A DNA stretch of 49,447 bases from Lactiplantibacillus plajomi (GCF_005405405.1 NZ_BJDZ01000021.1:1-49447), one strand, 5' to 3'; positions 26,350 through 35,235 are shown, numbered from the stretch's first letter. Notes: generated by a model from the letters alone, not told the origin. Numbers and translations are program-made.

Positions 26350-26441
26350 AAGCGGCTGTGATTTTTATCACGGCCGCTTGGCGTTTCTGAACAATAATCG
26401 TCAAAACGTGCGCCCAAAGTCGGCTGACTTTGGGCGCACGT
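26350..26441 (-). terminator. Two hairpin terminators between the XRE and LOG genes
   Basis: A 13-bp stem (26350-26362 with 26367-26379) has a T-rich tail on the minus side. A 16-bp perfect stem (26406-26421 with 26426-26441) lies next to the LOG stop codon. The genes converge here, so both directions can end in this stretch. Confidence 0.8.
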
Positions 26442-26448
26442 ACTTATT

Positions 26449-27024
26449 TTAGTTGGTATACTTTGGTGGCAACACGTGTTTAAAGTTTTCAAAACCGGTA
26501 AAGATTTCGTCAATGCTGTGACCATCGATGAAGAGGTCCAAGTTTTCCCGCGGCGCGAAACCACAGGCGGTACTTTTCTTGATCATGGCGACCATGTCGT
26601 CGTAAAAGCCGTCGATATTATAGAGGGCGATCGGCTTTTGGTGAATGTCCATCTGACTCCAGGACAGCATCTGTAAGAATTCTTCGAAGGTCCCGAAACC
26701 GCCGGGTAACACGACGAAGGCGTCGGCTAAGTGGAGCATTTTTTCCTTGCGCTCGTTCATCGTTTTGGTTTCAACGAAAGTCGTGACGGTTTTGAGTGCC
26801 AGCCCGCGTTCCACTAAGAAACGGGGGATAATCCCGATCACCCGGCCGTGGTGGGCCATCGTACTTGTCGCGATTTTGCCCATTAAACCGTGGTCACCCC
26901 CACCGTAGACTAACTGGTAGTCGTGTTCGGCCAAGTATTGTCCCAGCGCTTCGGTCGCGGTCGCAAACTTTGGATCGAGTCCCGAATTCGAACCACAAAA
27001 GACACAAACGTTATGAATTGCCAT
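26449..27024 (-). CDS. LOG family protein (nucleoside 5'-monophosphate phosphoribohydrolase)
   Basis: A 191-residue protein with the full LOG signature PGGFGTFEEF (107-116) and the upstream GGGDHGLMG phosphate-binding loop. Family members cleave the N-glycosidic bond of nucleoside monophosphates; the plant ones activate cytokinins, while the bacterial role is often unknown. ATG with AGGAGG. It follows nrdF, separated by a terminator, so it is probably expressed mainly by read-through or from an unseen promoter. Confidence 0.92.
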   Translation of the reverse strand: MAIHNVCVFCGSNSGLDPKFATATEALGQYLAEHDYQLVYGGGDHGLMGKIATSTMAHHGRVIGIIPRFLVERGLALKTVTTFVETKTMNERKEKMLHLADAFVVLPGGFGTFEEFLQMLSWSQMDIHQKPIALYNIDGFYDDMVAMIKKSTACGFAPRENLDLFIDGHSIDEIFTGFENFKHVLPPKYTN

Positions 27025-27042
27025 AATAAGTTCCTCCTAAAT

Positions 27043-27073
27043 AAAAGTGCGCCTCATCATCAATGAGCCGCAC
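27043..27073 (-). terminator. Terminator after nrdF
   Basis: On the minus strand an 11-bp stem with one G-G mismatch (27073-27063 with 27057-27047) is followed by TTTTATTT. It ends the nrdHEF transcript. Confidence 0.75.
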
Positions 27074-27088
27074 GGTAATGCTAATGAC

Positions 27089-28114
27089 CTAGTCGCGGTC
27101 GCGATCGTCATCGGGTTCGCCGATGTTGTAATCGGAATCCTGCATCGCTTCGACTTGACCTAACCGGTAGCCGTTCCCAACTTGTGAGAAGAAGTCGTGG
27201 TTGGAAGTCCCAGTAGAAATCCCGTTCATGACGACCGGGTTCACGTCTTCCGCGGTGTCTGGGAAGAGCGCGTCTTGTCCCAAGTTCATCAAGGCCTTGT
27301 TCGCGTTATAACGACTGAAAGTCAGTACTTCGTCGGACCAGCCAACTTGGTCGTAAACCAGGTGGACGTAGTTTTCTTCGTTTTCGTAAAGCTTGTAGAG
27401 GAAGTCGAACATCCAGTCCTTGAATTCAGCTTGTTGCTTCTCGGAACGTTGCTTGAACCCTAATTGGAACTTGTAACCAATGTAAGTGCCGTGGACACTT
27501 TCGTCCCGCAAAATCAATTTGATGATTTCGGCAACGTTTGGTAACTGGTTATGTCCCAAGTAATAAAGTGGGGTGTAAAAACCAGAGTAGAACAAGAAGG
27601 TTTCAAGGAAGACGTTGGCCACCTTTTGCTTTAACGGGTCCTCGTCAATGTTGTCGTAGATTTTGTAGATCCACTGCGCCTTGGCTTGCAAGTATTCTTC
27701 ACTGTCGCTCCAGTCGAAGATTTCGTTGATTTCGTCGGGCGTGTTCAGCGTTTCAAAAATCGTGGAGTAGCTCTTTGCGTGGACCGACTCCATGAATTGG
27801 ATGTTGTTTAATACGGCCGTTTCGTGCGACGTTAAGACGTGCCGCCGCAGGGCTTGTAAGCCGTCCTGCGATTGAAGCGTGTCCAGTAACGTTAAGCCAC
27901 CGAAAACGTGGCCGACGACCCAGCGGTGATCGTCATCTAAGTTACGCCAGTCCGCCATGTCGTTTGAAACGGGAATCCGGGTATCTAACCAGAATTGTTC
28001 GGTTAACTTTTCCCAAGTGCTCTTATCAATTGCGTCTGAAACTTGATCCCAGTTGATGGCCTTATAGTTGCCATTACTGAGTAATTTTTGGTAATATGCC
28101 AAGTCTGTTGCCAT
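27089..28114 (-). CDS. nrdF: Class Ib ribonucleotide reductase small subunit NrdF
   Basis: NrdF holds the dimetal centre (Mn or Fe) and tyrosyl radical that starts ribonucleotide reduction. The 341-residue protein has the metal-ligand helices FMESVHAKSY and RDESVHGTYIG; the Tyr within the first is the likely radical site. ATG start with CAGGAGG upstream. Last gene of nrdH-nrdE-nrdF. The flavodoxin NrdI, which normally supports Mn loading, is not in this window. Confidence 0.97.
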   Translation of the reverse strand: MATDLAYYQKLLSNGNYKAINWDQVSDAIDKSTWEKLTEQFWLDTRIPVSNDMADWRNLDDDHRWVVGHVFGGLTLLDTLQSQDGLQALRRHVLTSHETAVLNNIQFMESVHAKSYSTIFETLNTPDEINEIFDWSDSEEYLQAKAQWIYKIYDNIDEDPLKQKVANVFLETFLFYSGFYTPLYYLGHNQLPNVAEIIKLILRDESVHGTYIGYKFQLGFKQRSEKQQAEFKDWMFDFLYKLYENEENYVHLVYDQVGWSDEVLTFSRYNANKALMNLGQDALFPDTAEDVNPVVMNGISTGTSNHDFFSQVGNGYRLGQVEAMQDSDYNIGEPDDDRDRD

Positions 28115-28150
28115 TCGTTAATGTCCTCCTGCTTTCGGTTCCCGTCAGTT

Positions 28151-30316
28151 CTAAATTACGCAGCTTTCACATTCGTTAACGCCAACTTCGCCATCGTCAT
28201 CCGTAAAGGTCCGGATGTAGTAAATCGACTTGATACCTTTACGGTACGCGTAGTTACGAAGAATATTTAAGTCCCGCGTGGTCATCTTATTAGTGCGACC
28301 GTCTTTCCATTCGTATAAGCCGGCTGGAATCGTTGAACGCATGAAGAGCGTTAAACTCATGCCTTGATCGACGTGTTGTTGTGCGGCCGCGTAAACGTCG
28401 ATCACTTTCCGCATGTCGGTATCGTAAGCTGACTTATAATACTCAATTGTATCATTAGATAGGTAAGGAGCGGGATAATAGATCTTACCGATTTTCTTTT
28501 CCTGACGTTCTTCGACCCGGTTGATGATGGGGTGCAGGCTGGCCGTCGTGTCGTTGATGTAAGAAATCGAGCCGTTCGGTGCGACCGCCATCCGGTTTTG
28601 GTGGTAAAGGCCGTCCTTCATTACGGCCGCTTTCAACGCTTCCCAGTCGGCCTTAGTTGGGATAAAGATGCCCTTGAAGAGCGCAGCCGTCTTTTCGTAC
28701 TTCGGTTGCCAGTCTTGGTGGGTGTACTTATCAAAGTAGGAGCCGTCCGCGTACTTGGACTTTTCGAAGTTGACGAAGGTCGTTTGCCGTTCGCGGGCGA
28801 TTTCGTTGGAAGCTTTCAACGTCCAGTAGTTCAGCAGTAGGAAGTAGATGTTGGTGAAATCAACGGCTTCCTTACTCCCATAAGCCATGTGGTTTTTCGC
28901 AAAGAAGGCGTGCAGCCCCATGGCACCCAGGCCAATCGTGTGGGCTTGTTGATTACCCTTTTGAATAGAAGGGACCACGTCAACGTTGGAATGGTCGGTC
29001 ACAAAGGTCAGTGCCCGTACCATGCTTTCAACCGAGTGACCGAAGTCCGGTGACTGCATCAAATTAACGATGTTGGTCGAACCCAGGTTACAGCTAATGT
29101 CGGTACCCATTTTTTCGTACTGTTGCTGGTCGTTGATCAGTGACGGCGTTTGAACCTGCATCACTTCGGAACACAGGTTACTCATGACGATCTTACCGTC
29201 AATCGGGTTGTCCCGGTTGGCCGTGTCCACGTTGACCACGTAAGGGTAGCCGGATTCCTGCTGTAATTTACTAATTTCGTTTTCCAGGTCGCGGGCCTTG
29301 ATCTTGGTCTTACGGATGTTCGGGTTGTTGACCATGTTGTCATATTCCTTGGTAATGTCCACGTAGGAGAACGGCACGCCGTACTCGCGTTCAACGCCGT
29401 ACGGGCTGAAGAGGTACATATCAGCGTCGGCCTTGATCAAGTCGTAGAACTTATCAGGAACGGTCACCCCTAGAGACAAGGTCTTTAAGCGAATCTTTTC
29501 ATCAGCGTTTTCCTTCTTGGCGGAAAGAAAGGCGATGATGTCCGGATGGAAGACGCTCAGGTAAACCACGCCGGCCCCCTGGCGCTGACCTAACTGGTTG
29601 GAGTAGGAGAAACTGTCTTCCAATAATTTCATCACCGGTACGACCCCACTGGCCGCGCCGTCGATGTGTTTGATTGGGTCGCCGGCCCCACGTAAGTTGC
29701 TGAGGTTAATGCCGACCCCGCCACCGATTCGGGAGAGTTGCAAAGCGGAGTTGATCGTCCGCCCAATCGAGTTCATATCGTCGGTCGATTGGATCAGGAA
29801 ACAGGAAATCAGTTCACCACGGCGAGCCCGACCGGCGTTTAAGAAACTAGGCGTTGCGGGTTGGTAACGTTGGTGGATAATTTCGTCAGCTAAGGACATG
29901 GCCAACTTTTCGTCACCGTCCGCAAAGTAGAGCGCGTTCATGGCCACGCGGTCGATAAAGTTTTCCAAGTAGTAATCGCCATCATCGGTTTTGAGGGCGT
30001 ACTGGGCGTAAAATTTGTAGGCGGCCATGAAGGTCTTAAAATGAAAGTTTTGACTTTTTAAGTAGTCGTATAATTTCTCAATGAAACTGAAGTCGTACTT
30101 ATTGATGGCGTCCATTTCCAAGTAGTCGTGGCGTTCTAAGTAATCAAAGCGGTCCTTGAGACTGTCAAAGGACTTGGTGTTAGGCTTGACGTTTTGGTCA
30201 AGGAACGCGGCCAGGGCTTCCTGATCCTTGTTTAACGGAATCTGGTTATTGACCGGAATATTGATTTCGTTATTCAAATCATAATAGGTAACGTCTTTTA
30301 AATCTTTTAAGCTCAT
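28151..30316 (-). CDS. nrdE: Class Ib ribonucleotide reductase large subunit NrdE
   Basis: NrdE reduces ribonucleoside diphosphates to deoxy forms using the radical from NrdF and electrons from NrdH. The 721-residue protein shows the first active-site Cys in RGELISCFLIQ, the second in NLCSEVMQ, and the C-terminal shuttle pair in ECESC (C716, C719). The ATG at 30316 follows AAAGAGGTTACTC; the longer in-frame reading from 30373 begins within a strong hairpin and is rejected. Co-transcribed with nrdH and nrdF. Confidence 0.97.
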   Translation of the reverse strand: MSLKDLKDVTYYDLNNEINIPVNNQIPLNKDQEALAAFLDQNVKPNTKSFDSLKDRFDYLERHDYLEMDAINKYDFSFIEKLYDYLKSQNFHFKTFMAAYKFYAQYALKTDDGDYYLENFIDRVAMNALYFADGDEKLAMSLADEIIHQRYQPATPSFLNAGRARRGELISCFLIQSTDDMNSIGRTINSALQLSRIGGGVGINLSNLRGAGDPIKHIDGAASGVVPVMKLLEDSFSYSNQLGQRQGAGVVYLSVFHPDIIAFLSAKKENADEKIRLKTLSLGVTVPDKFYDLIKADADMYLFSPYGVEREYGVPFSYVDITKEYDNMVNNPNIRKTKIKARDLENEISKLQQESGYPYVVNVDTANRDNPIDGKIVMSNLCSEVMQVQTPSLINDQQQYEKMGTDISCNLGSTNIVNLMQSPDFGHSVESMVRALTFVTDHSNVDVVPSIQKGNQQAHTIGLGAMGLHAFFAKNHMAYGSKEAVDFTNIYFLLLNYWTLKASNEIARERQTTFVNFEKSKYADGSYFDKYTHQDWQPKYEKTAALFKGIFIPTKADWEALKAAVMKDGLYHQNRMAVAPNGSISYINDTTASLHPIINRVEERQEKKIGKIYYPAPYLSNDTIEYYKSAYDTDMRKVIDVYAAAQQHVDQGMSLTLFMRSTIPAGLYEWKDGRTNKMTTRDLNILRNYAYRKGIKSIYYIRTFTDDDGEVGVNECESCVI

Positions 30317-30362
30317 GAGTAACCTCTTTCTATAACAGTGTGAGTTGCGGTGGCTAACGTAG

Positions 30363-30400
30363 ACGACCCACAATCAGTAAAAATATTGATTGTGGGTCGT
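30363..30400 (-). other. 14-bp perfect hairpin between nrdH and nrdE
   Basis: ACGACCCACAATCA (30363-30376) is perfectly repeated in inverse at 30387-30400, with a 10-base A/T loop. No T run follows on the minus strand, so it looks like an RNA processing or stability element rather than a terminator. Confidence 0.7.
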
Positions 30401-30453
30401 TATGAAGAACTCAATTTAGGCAACTATGTAACCACGCAAAAAAGCGCAGTGAA

Positions 30454-30684
30454 CTAGACAGCTAATTGCTTTAACGCATCGGGACGGAAACCGGTGATGC
30501 TGTCTTCGCCAGTGATTTCAACAACGGGAACCGCGTGAAAACCCTGGTTTTTTAAGTAGTCAACGTATTCTGGATTAGTGTTGATGTTCTTTTCTTCGAA
30601 CGCCACGTTGTGCGCCGTTAAGAACTTTTTAGTCATTTTGCATTGCATGCAGTTGTTTTTAGTAAATACCGTTACTTTTTTCAT
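30454..30684 (-). CDS. nrdH: Glutaredoxin-like NrdH
   Basis: NrdH passes electrons from thioredoxin reductase to NrdE. The 76-residue protein has the CMQC redox pair (C12, C15), the KNINTNPEYVDYLK helix and the cis-Pro loop (AVPVVEI), ending in GFRPDALKQL. ATG with AAGGGTGATT upstream. First gene of the nrd operon. Confidence 0.95.
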   Translation of the reverse strand: MKKVTVFTKNNCMQCKMTKKFLTAHNVAFEEKNINTNPEYVDYLKNQGFHAVPVVEITGEDSITGFRPDALKQLAV

Positions 30685-30719
30685 GTTAATCACCCTTAAT
30701 TCGTTTTCTCGATAAACAC

Positions 30720-30747
30720 AGTATACAACATGTGGGGGAAAAAACAA
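30720..30747 (-). promoter_or_regulatory. Promoter of nrdHEF
   Basis: On the minus strand TTGTTT, 16-bp spacer, TATACT. Putative NrdR boxes lie immediately upstream. Confidence 0.5.
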
Positions 30748-30754
30748 TCAAAAA

Positions 30755-30803
30755 ACACAACATCTAGGGGCCTAAAATAGACCTAAACTACTAGATGTTG
30801 TGT
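30755..30803 (-). promoter_or_regulatory. Putative NrdR boxes
   Basis: ACACAACATCTAG (30755-30767) and its perfect inverse (30791-30803) resemble the NrdR consensus ACACWATATMTWGTGT; as 16-mers they are 33 bp apart, three helical turns, the usual tandem arrangement. NrdR represses ribonucleotide reductase genes. A long hairpin in RNA is an alternative reading. Confidence 0.7.
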
Positions 30804-30845
30804 TAATGCCGGTGTTTAACCATTGTAAAAAATTTTTTTAATTAG

Positions 30846-30875
30846 TTGTGGTTCGTTCCACGAATCAGTTATCAT
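30846..30875 (+). promoter_or_regulatory. Promoter of the methyltransferase-tadA unit
   Basis: TTGTGG, 18-bp spacer, TATCAT, about 31 bp before the ATG at 30907. Confidence 0.5.
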
Positions 30876-30906
30876 AGACGTAGACCAAAAATCGAGGAAA
30901 ACATTT

Positions 30907-31515
30907 ATGACTAACTATTATTATACACACAATCCGGACGTTGTGCATGACGAAAAACAATGGAATTTTGAAATCTTTGCTCACCAGTTCCGTTTTACGA
31001 CTGATAACGGCGTGTTCTCTAAGCGGACCGTGGATTACGGGTCCCGAACACTGCTGGCGGCCTTTGATTCCGCGGGATTGCCGGCGGGACCGATTTTAGA
31101 CTTGGGAACCGGCTACGGCCCGATCGGCTTGGCGTTGGCCTATCAATTACCAAAACGACAAGTCGACATGGTCGACGTTAACGAACTGGCGTTGAGCTTG
31201 GCGCGGAAAAATGCTGCCCTCAATCAAATTGAGAACGTGCGCATCTTTACGTCCGACGGTTACGACGCGGTGACCGCGACTAACTACGCTGCGATTGTCA
31301 CTAACCCACCAGTACGTGCTGGAAAGCGCGTGGTCGATGCGATGCTGAGCGGTGCGGAAGCGCACCTGATGGTTGGGGGTACCCTGACGGTGGTCTTGCA
31401 AAAAAAGCAGGGCGCACCGTCGGCTAAGAAGTTAATGCAAGCGACCTTCGGTAATTGTGAGATCATAAAGAAGGATAAGGGCTACTATATTTTACAAAGT
31501 ACCAAGGAGGGATAG
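30907..31515 (+). CDS. RsmC-like 16S rRNA (guanine-N2) methyltransferase
   Basis: A 202-residue class I SAM methyltransferase with the SAM loop DLGTGYGPIGLALA and a TNPPVRAG motif, the NPP catalytic signature of N2-guanine/N-methyltransferases. It corresponds to the C-terminal half of E. coli RsmC, the form found in Firmicutes (YbxB). The HDEKQWNFEIFAHQFRF start is typical. ATG with ATCGAGGAAA. One base before tadA, so the two are co-transcribed. Confidence 0.88.
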   Translation: MTNYYYTHNPDVVHDEKQWNFEIFAHQFRFTTDNGVFSKRTVDYGSRTLLAAFDSAGLPAGPILDLGTGYGPIGLALAYQLPKRQVDMVDVNELALSLARKNAALNQIENVRIFTSDGYDAVTATNYAAIVTNPPVRAGKRVVDAMLSGAEAHLMVGGTLTVVLQKKQGAPSAKKLMQATFGNCEIIKKDKGYYILQSTKEG

Positions 31516-31516
31516 T

Positions 31517-32023
31517 TTGACTGAGAAAACGGCGGAAGACTGGATGAAAGAGGCGCTCCACGAAGCACGGATGGCTTACCTGATCGGCGAGGTGCCAATC
31601 GGGGCGGTGATTGTGCATGACGGTGAGATCATCGGTCGGGGGCACAACTTGCGCGAACACGGTCAGGATGCGACCCTGCACGCGGAAATGATGGCGATTC
31701 AGGAGGCTTGCGAGGCCCTGCATAGTTGGCGGTTGGAAGGTTGTCAGCTCTACGTCACGCTGGAACCGTGCTTAATGTGTAGCGGGGCGATTATTAACGC
31801 CCGGATTCCGGAAGTCTTTTACGGTGCCCGTGATCCCAAGGCCGGCGCGGTTCGAAGCCTATACGAAGTGTTGGAAGATTCACGGCTGAATCACCGGGTC
31901 ACGGTTCACGAGCGGGTCCTGGCCCGCCCGGCGGGTGAAATGCTGGAAAATTTCTTTCGGGATATTCGTAAACGCCAAAAAGCGGCGAAACGGGCCCGTA
32001 AGCAGGCGGCCGAAAAAAATTAA
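31517..32023 (+). CDS. tadA: tRNA adenosine(34) deaminase
   Basis: TadA converts A34 to inosine in the anticodon of tRNA-Arg(ACG). The 168-residue protein has the zinc deaminase motifs HAEMMAI (H55, E57) and PCLMCSGA (C85, C88). The start is TTG after AAGGAGG. It ends in a basic tail (KRQKAAKRARKQAAE). It precedes the SRP RNA gene, the common order in lactobacilli. Confidence 0.96.
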   Translation: MTEKTAEDWMKEALHEARMAYLIGEVPIGAVIVHDGEIIGRGHNLREHGQDATLHAEMMAIQEACEALHSWRLEGCQLYVTLEPCLMCSGAIINARIPEVFYGARDPKAGAVRSLYEVLEDSRLNHRVTVHERVLARPAGEMLENFFRDIRKRQKAAKRARKQAAEKN

Positions 32024-32055
32024 ACCGGTGGCTGGTAATTAATTCCTAAATCGTG

Positions 32056-32061
32056 TATTAT
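32056..32061 (+). promoter_or_regulatory. -10 element of the SRP RNA gene
   Basis: TATTAT lies about seven bases before the predicted 5' end of the SRP RNA. No clear -35 is seen. Confidence 0.5.
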
Positions 32062-32067
32062 AGTACT

Positions 32068-32165
32068 TGCCGCAAGGCCTTAAGGCAAGGGTGGATTTAC
32101 GAATCGTGTCAGGTCCGGAAGGAAGCAGCACTAAGTTTGCTTCATCTTGTGCCTTAAGTTTTTAT
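32068..32165 (+). ncRNA. ffs: Signal recognition particle RNA (small bacterial type)
   Basis: The universal domain IV core GTCAGGTCCGGAAGGAAGC is present at 32108-32126, with the GGAA tetraloop and asymmetric loop. Flanking TTAAGGCAAG and CTTGTGCCTTAA close the long helix, and poly-T follows. It binds Ffh to target membrane proteins. Ends are estimated from the helix and T run. Confidence 0.95.
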
Positions 32166-32175
32166 GAAATGTAAC

Positions 32176-32205
32176 AGCTCTTAGCCGTTTGGTTGAGAGC
32201 TTTTT
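32176..32205 (+). terminator. Terminator after ffs
   Basis: AGCTCT (32176-32181) pairs with AGAGCT (32196-32201), followed by five T. It separates ffs from dnaX. Confidence 0.7.
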
Positions 32206-32255
32206 ATTTAAAATCAAACGTTCTAAAAGGATTGTACTTAGAAAGGAAGAGTCGC

Positions 32256-33950
32256 ATGTATCGGGCATTATACCGGGTTTGGCGCCCCCAACGGTTCGAC
32301 GAGATCGTTGGTCAACAGATGATTACCCAAACGTTAAAAAATGCCATCGTCACGCATCAAACGAGTCACGCGTACTTGTTTACCGGGCCACGGGGAACCG
32401 GGAAGACTTCCGCAGCTAAGATCTTTGCGAAGGCCATCAACTGTCACCACTTGGTTGATGGTGAGCCTTGTAATCAGTGTGACACTTGTCAGGCCATCAC
32501 GAAGGGCCAATTGAACGACGTGATTGAAATTGACGCGGCTTCCAATAACGGGGTCGAAGAAATTCGCGATATTCGCGATAAGGCTAAGTACGCGCCGACT
32601 GAGGCCGATTACAAAGTTTACATTATCGACGAAGTCCACATGCTATCAACCGGCGCCTTCAACGCGTTACTTAAAACGCTGGAAGAACCACCGGCCAACG
32701 TCATCTTTATTTTAGCTACGACCGAACCGCATAAAATTCCGTTGACGATCATTTCGCGGACGCAGCGGTTCGACTTTCGGCGGATTACGGCTAAGGACAG
32801 TTATGAGCGGATGGTCTACATCTTGCAACAAAAGGACGTCAGCTACGATGAAAAGGCGTTACGGGTGATTGCCCAAGCAGCTGAAGGTGGGATGCGTGAC
32901 GCCCTTAGTATCTTGGACCAAGTGATTTCATTCGGTGATAACGAAGTGACGCTAGACGATGCGTTGATGGTCACGGGTAGTGTGACTAAAAAGCTGATTG
33001 CGGATTATATGGAAGAAGTCACTGGTCACGTGACCAAACCAGCGCTGGAAACGATGCGGCAAATCTTACAAGAAGGTAAAGACGCTAACCGTTTTATCGA
33101 AGATTTGATCAGTTATACGCGCGACGTGTTACTCTATCAGCAGGCCCCCGAGATGGTCGATAGCGTTGCAATGGGTGAAGACGACCAACGTTTCAAAGAA
33201 TTCGCGTCGTCGATCGATGCTGAAGTGCTTTACCAGATGATCAAAACGTTGAACGACATTCAGCAACAAATGCGCTTTACGACCCACCCCGACGTTTATT
33301 TGGAAGTGCTGACCGTTAAGCTCGCTCAGTTGGACGGCCAGTCGCAAGCCCAGGCGAAAACGGCCCAGGTTGCGCCGGATGACCCGACCGTACAAAAGCT
33401 CGCTCAGCAAGTGCAACAGCTGCAAAGCGAGTTAACGACGTTGAAACAACAAGGCGGGGCGCGACCAGCACCAACTAAGCCGAAGGCGGCACCGCGTAAC
33501 GGACCGGTTGTGAAAAAGGTCAACGTGAGCCAGATCTACCCCATTTTGGATAGCGCGAAGAAGAACGATTTATTGAAGATTCGCGACGTCTGGGGTGACC
33601 TAATGAATATTTTAAGTGTCACCCAACGGGCGTTGATGCACGTTGCCCAGCCGGTTGCGGCCAGTGACGATGGGTTAGTCGTGGCCTTTGATTACGCGAT
33701 AATTTACCAAAAGGCGACTGATGATCAGACCTTGATCGACGCCCTCAGTAACGGGCTCGACCGGCTGATGGGCCAGTCGCCGAAAATCGTTTGCGTGCCG
33801 AAAGACCAGTGGCCGCAAATTCGGCGGGACTACTTGGCGACCCACCAACCCGGTGGCGCACCAGCCAAGGAACAGCCGGAAAAGGCGGCCCCGGTCGTTG
33901 ACCAAGCTAAAAACATGTTTGGTGACCTCGTCGAAGTTAAACCAGATTAA
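32256..33950 (+). CDS. dnaX: DNA polymerase III subunit gamma/tau
   Basis: DnaX is the clamp-loader ATPase that also joins polymerase cores and helicase. The 564-residue protein has Walker A GPRGTGKT (44-51), a zinc finger (C63, C72, C75, C78), the DEVHML box and SRC-like ISRTQRFDFR. The C-terminal tau part after a Pro/Ala/Lys-rich linker is present. ATG at 32256 follows AAAGGAAG; the earlier in-frame TTG at 32193 sits within the terminator. Heads dnaX-ybaB-recR-yaaL. Confidence 0.97.
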   Translation: MYRALYRVWRPQRFDEIVGQQMITQTLKNAIVTHQTSHAYLFTGPRGTGKTSAAKIFAKAINCHHLVDGEPCNQCDTCQAITKGQLNDVIEIDAASNNGVEEIRDIRDKAKYAPTEADYKVYIIDEVHMLSTGAFNALLKTLEEPPANVIFILATTEPHKIPLTIISRTQRFDFRRITAKDSYERMVYILQQKDVSYDEKALRVIAQAAEGGMRDALSILDQVISFGDNEVTLDDALMVTGSVTKKLIADYMEEVTGHVTKPALETMRQILQEGKDANRFIEDLISYTRDVLLYQQAPEMVDSVAMGEDDQRFKEFASSIDAEVLYQMIKTLNDIQQQMRFTTHPDVYLEVLTVKLAQLDGQSQAQAKTAQVAPDDPTVQKLAQQVQQLQSELTTLKQQGGARPAPTKPKAAPRNGPVVKKVNVSQIYPILDSAKKNDLLKIRDVWGDLMNILSVTQRALMHVAQPVAASDDGLVVAFDYAIIYQKATDDQTLIDALSNGLDRLMGQSPKIVCVPKDQWPQIRRDYLATHQPGGAPAKEQPEKAAPVVDQAKNMFGDLVEVKPD

Positions 33951-33991
33951 ACGAACAAGCAGTACTTAATATTGAAAGGAAGTAATGACAA

Positions 33992-34300
33992 ATGATGCGT
34001 GGTATGGGAAATATGCAAAGTATGATGAAACAAATGAAAAAGATGCAGGCACAAATGGCGGCCGAACAAGAAGCTTTAAACGCCCAACAGTTTGAAGGGG
34101 TCGCACCGGACGAAATGGTCAAAGTCACGTTTAGCGGGGACAAGAAGATGCAAGACATCACCATTGACCCGAAAGCGGTTGATCCGGACGACGTTGATAT
34201 GTTGCAGGACCTGGTGTTAGCCGCCGTTAACGACGCGTTGACTAAGGTTGATGACCAGACGCAAAGTACGATGGGCAAGTATACCAAGGGCTTAAAGTAA
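33992..34300 (+). CDS. ybaB: YbaB/EbfC family nucleoid-associated protein
   Basis: A 102-residue DNA-binding protein of the tweezer-shaped YbaB family. The N-terminal Met-rich helix ([16 protein letters not shown]), [11 protein letters not shown] and the acidic [18 protein letters not shown] segment are typical. ATG (two in tandem) after GAAAGGAAG. Always found between dnaX and recR. Confidence 0.96.
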   Translation: MMRGMGNMQSMMKQMKKMQAQMAAEQEALNAQQFEGVAPDEMVKVTFSGDKKMQDITIDPKAVDPDDVDMLQDLVLAAVNDALTKVDDQTQSTMGKYTKGLK

Positions 34301-34321
34301 CCACTGAAGTGAGGTAATGAT

Positions 34322-34921
34322 ATGCAGTATCCAGAACCAATTGCTAAGTTGATCGATAGTTATATGAAACTCCCCGGCATTGGTGGTAAGACTGCGACCC
34401 GGTTAGCTTTCTACACGATTGACATGGACGGCGATGACGTCACGGAATTCGCTAAAGCGTTGATTGCGGCGAAACGCGACCTTCATTTTTGTAGTATTTG
34501 TGGCAACATTACCGAAAATGATCCTTGCGATATTTGTCGGGATAAGTCCCGTGATCAGAGCACCGTCCTGGTGGTCGAAGAGGCCAAGGACGTGATGGCT
34601 ATGGAAAAAATCAAGGAATATAACGGCTTATACCACGTGCTCCACGGGGTGCTGTCCCCAATCGACGGTAAGGGCCCCGAAGATATTAACATTGCTAGCC
34701 TGTTAAAGCGGCTACAGCAAAATGACGGTATTCACGAAGTCATTATTGCGACTAACGCCACCCCCGAAGGTGAAGCAACCGCCATGTACATCTCGCGGCT
34801 GGTCAAGCCAGCGGGGATCAAGGTGACCCGCTTAGCCCACGGGTTATCGGTCGGTAGTGATATTCAGTACGCGGATGAAATGACCCTCTTTAAAGCGGTC
34901 GAGGGTCGCCAAGAGATGTAA
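34322..34921 (+). CDS. recR: Recombination mediator RecR
   Basis: RecR works with RecO and RecF to load RecA at gaps. The 199-residue protein has the helix-hairpin-helix ([14 protein letters not shown]), the zinc finger C57/C60/C69/C72 and a Toprim domain with [15 protein letters not shown] with GTGAGGTAAT. Confidence 0.97.
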   Translation: MQYPEPIAKLIDSYMKLPGIGGKTATRLAFYTIDMDGDDVTEFAKALIAAKRDLHFCSICGNITENDPCDICRDKSRDQSTVLVVEEAKDVMAMEKIKEYNGLYHVLHGVLSPIDGKGPEDINIASLLKRLQQNDGIHEVIIATNATPEGEATAMYISRLVKPAGIKVTRLAHGLSVGSDIQYADEMTLFKAVEGRQEM

Positions 34922-34935
34922 GTGGAGGGATCACG

Positions 34936-35190
34936 ATGTTTGGCAAACGAGGGAAACGGATTAAACACCCCAAGGACGTCTTTGATCAGCGCCTGTTAGA
35001 CACGCTCAACGCGGCGAAAGTCGATTGGGACCGGGCTAAGGCGAATCAGGAAGCCATTTACGATGCGAACACGAGTGAACTAGTGACCCGGACGGCCCTG
35101 GCGCGTGCCAAGTATTTATATTTATACCGCGAGGCACGGCGGCGGCAGGTTCACGGCCAGACGATTCAGCGGTCCGTGATCGATAAGTAA
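34936..35190 (+). CDS. yaaL: DUF2508 family protein (YaaL)
   Basis: An 84-residue, mostly helical, charged protein of unknown function that follows recR in Firmicutes. Features are the basic start GKRGKRIKHPKD and the helix with AKYLYLYREARRRQ. ATG with GGAGGGAT. A strong terminator follows. Confidence 0.9.
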   Translation: MFGKRGKRIKHPKDVFDQRLLDTLNAAKVDWDRAKANQEAIYDANTSELVTRTALARAKYLYLYREARRRQVHGQTIQRSVIDK

Positions 35191-35203
35191 AATGGGGTTA
35201 TCA

Positions 35204-35235
35204 AAATCGTTGCCGGTGACGGCAGCGATTTTTTT
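35204..35235 (+). terminator. Terminator after yaaL
   Basis: A perfect 12-bp stem (35204-35215 with 35220-35231, GTGA loop, one G-U pair) is followed by seven T. Confidence 0.93.

Noticed and set aside
33508-33530. Possible frameshift slippery site (AAA AAG) in dnaX
   Set aside because: The zero frame gives GTG AAA AAG, preceded by G rather than A, so a -1 slip would mismatch; no stimulatory hairpin or Shine-Dalgarno pairing is clear.
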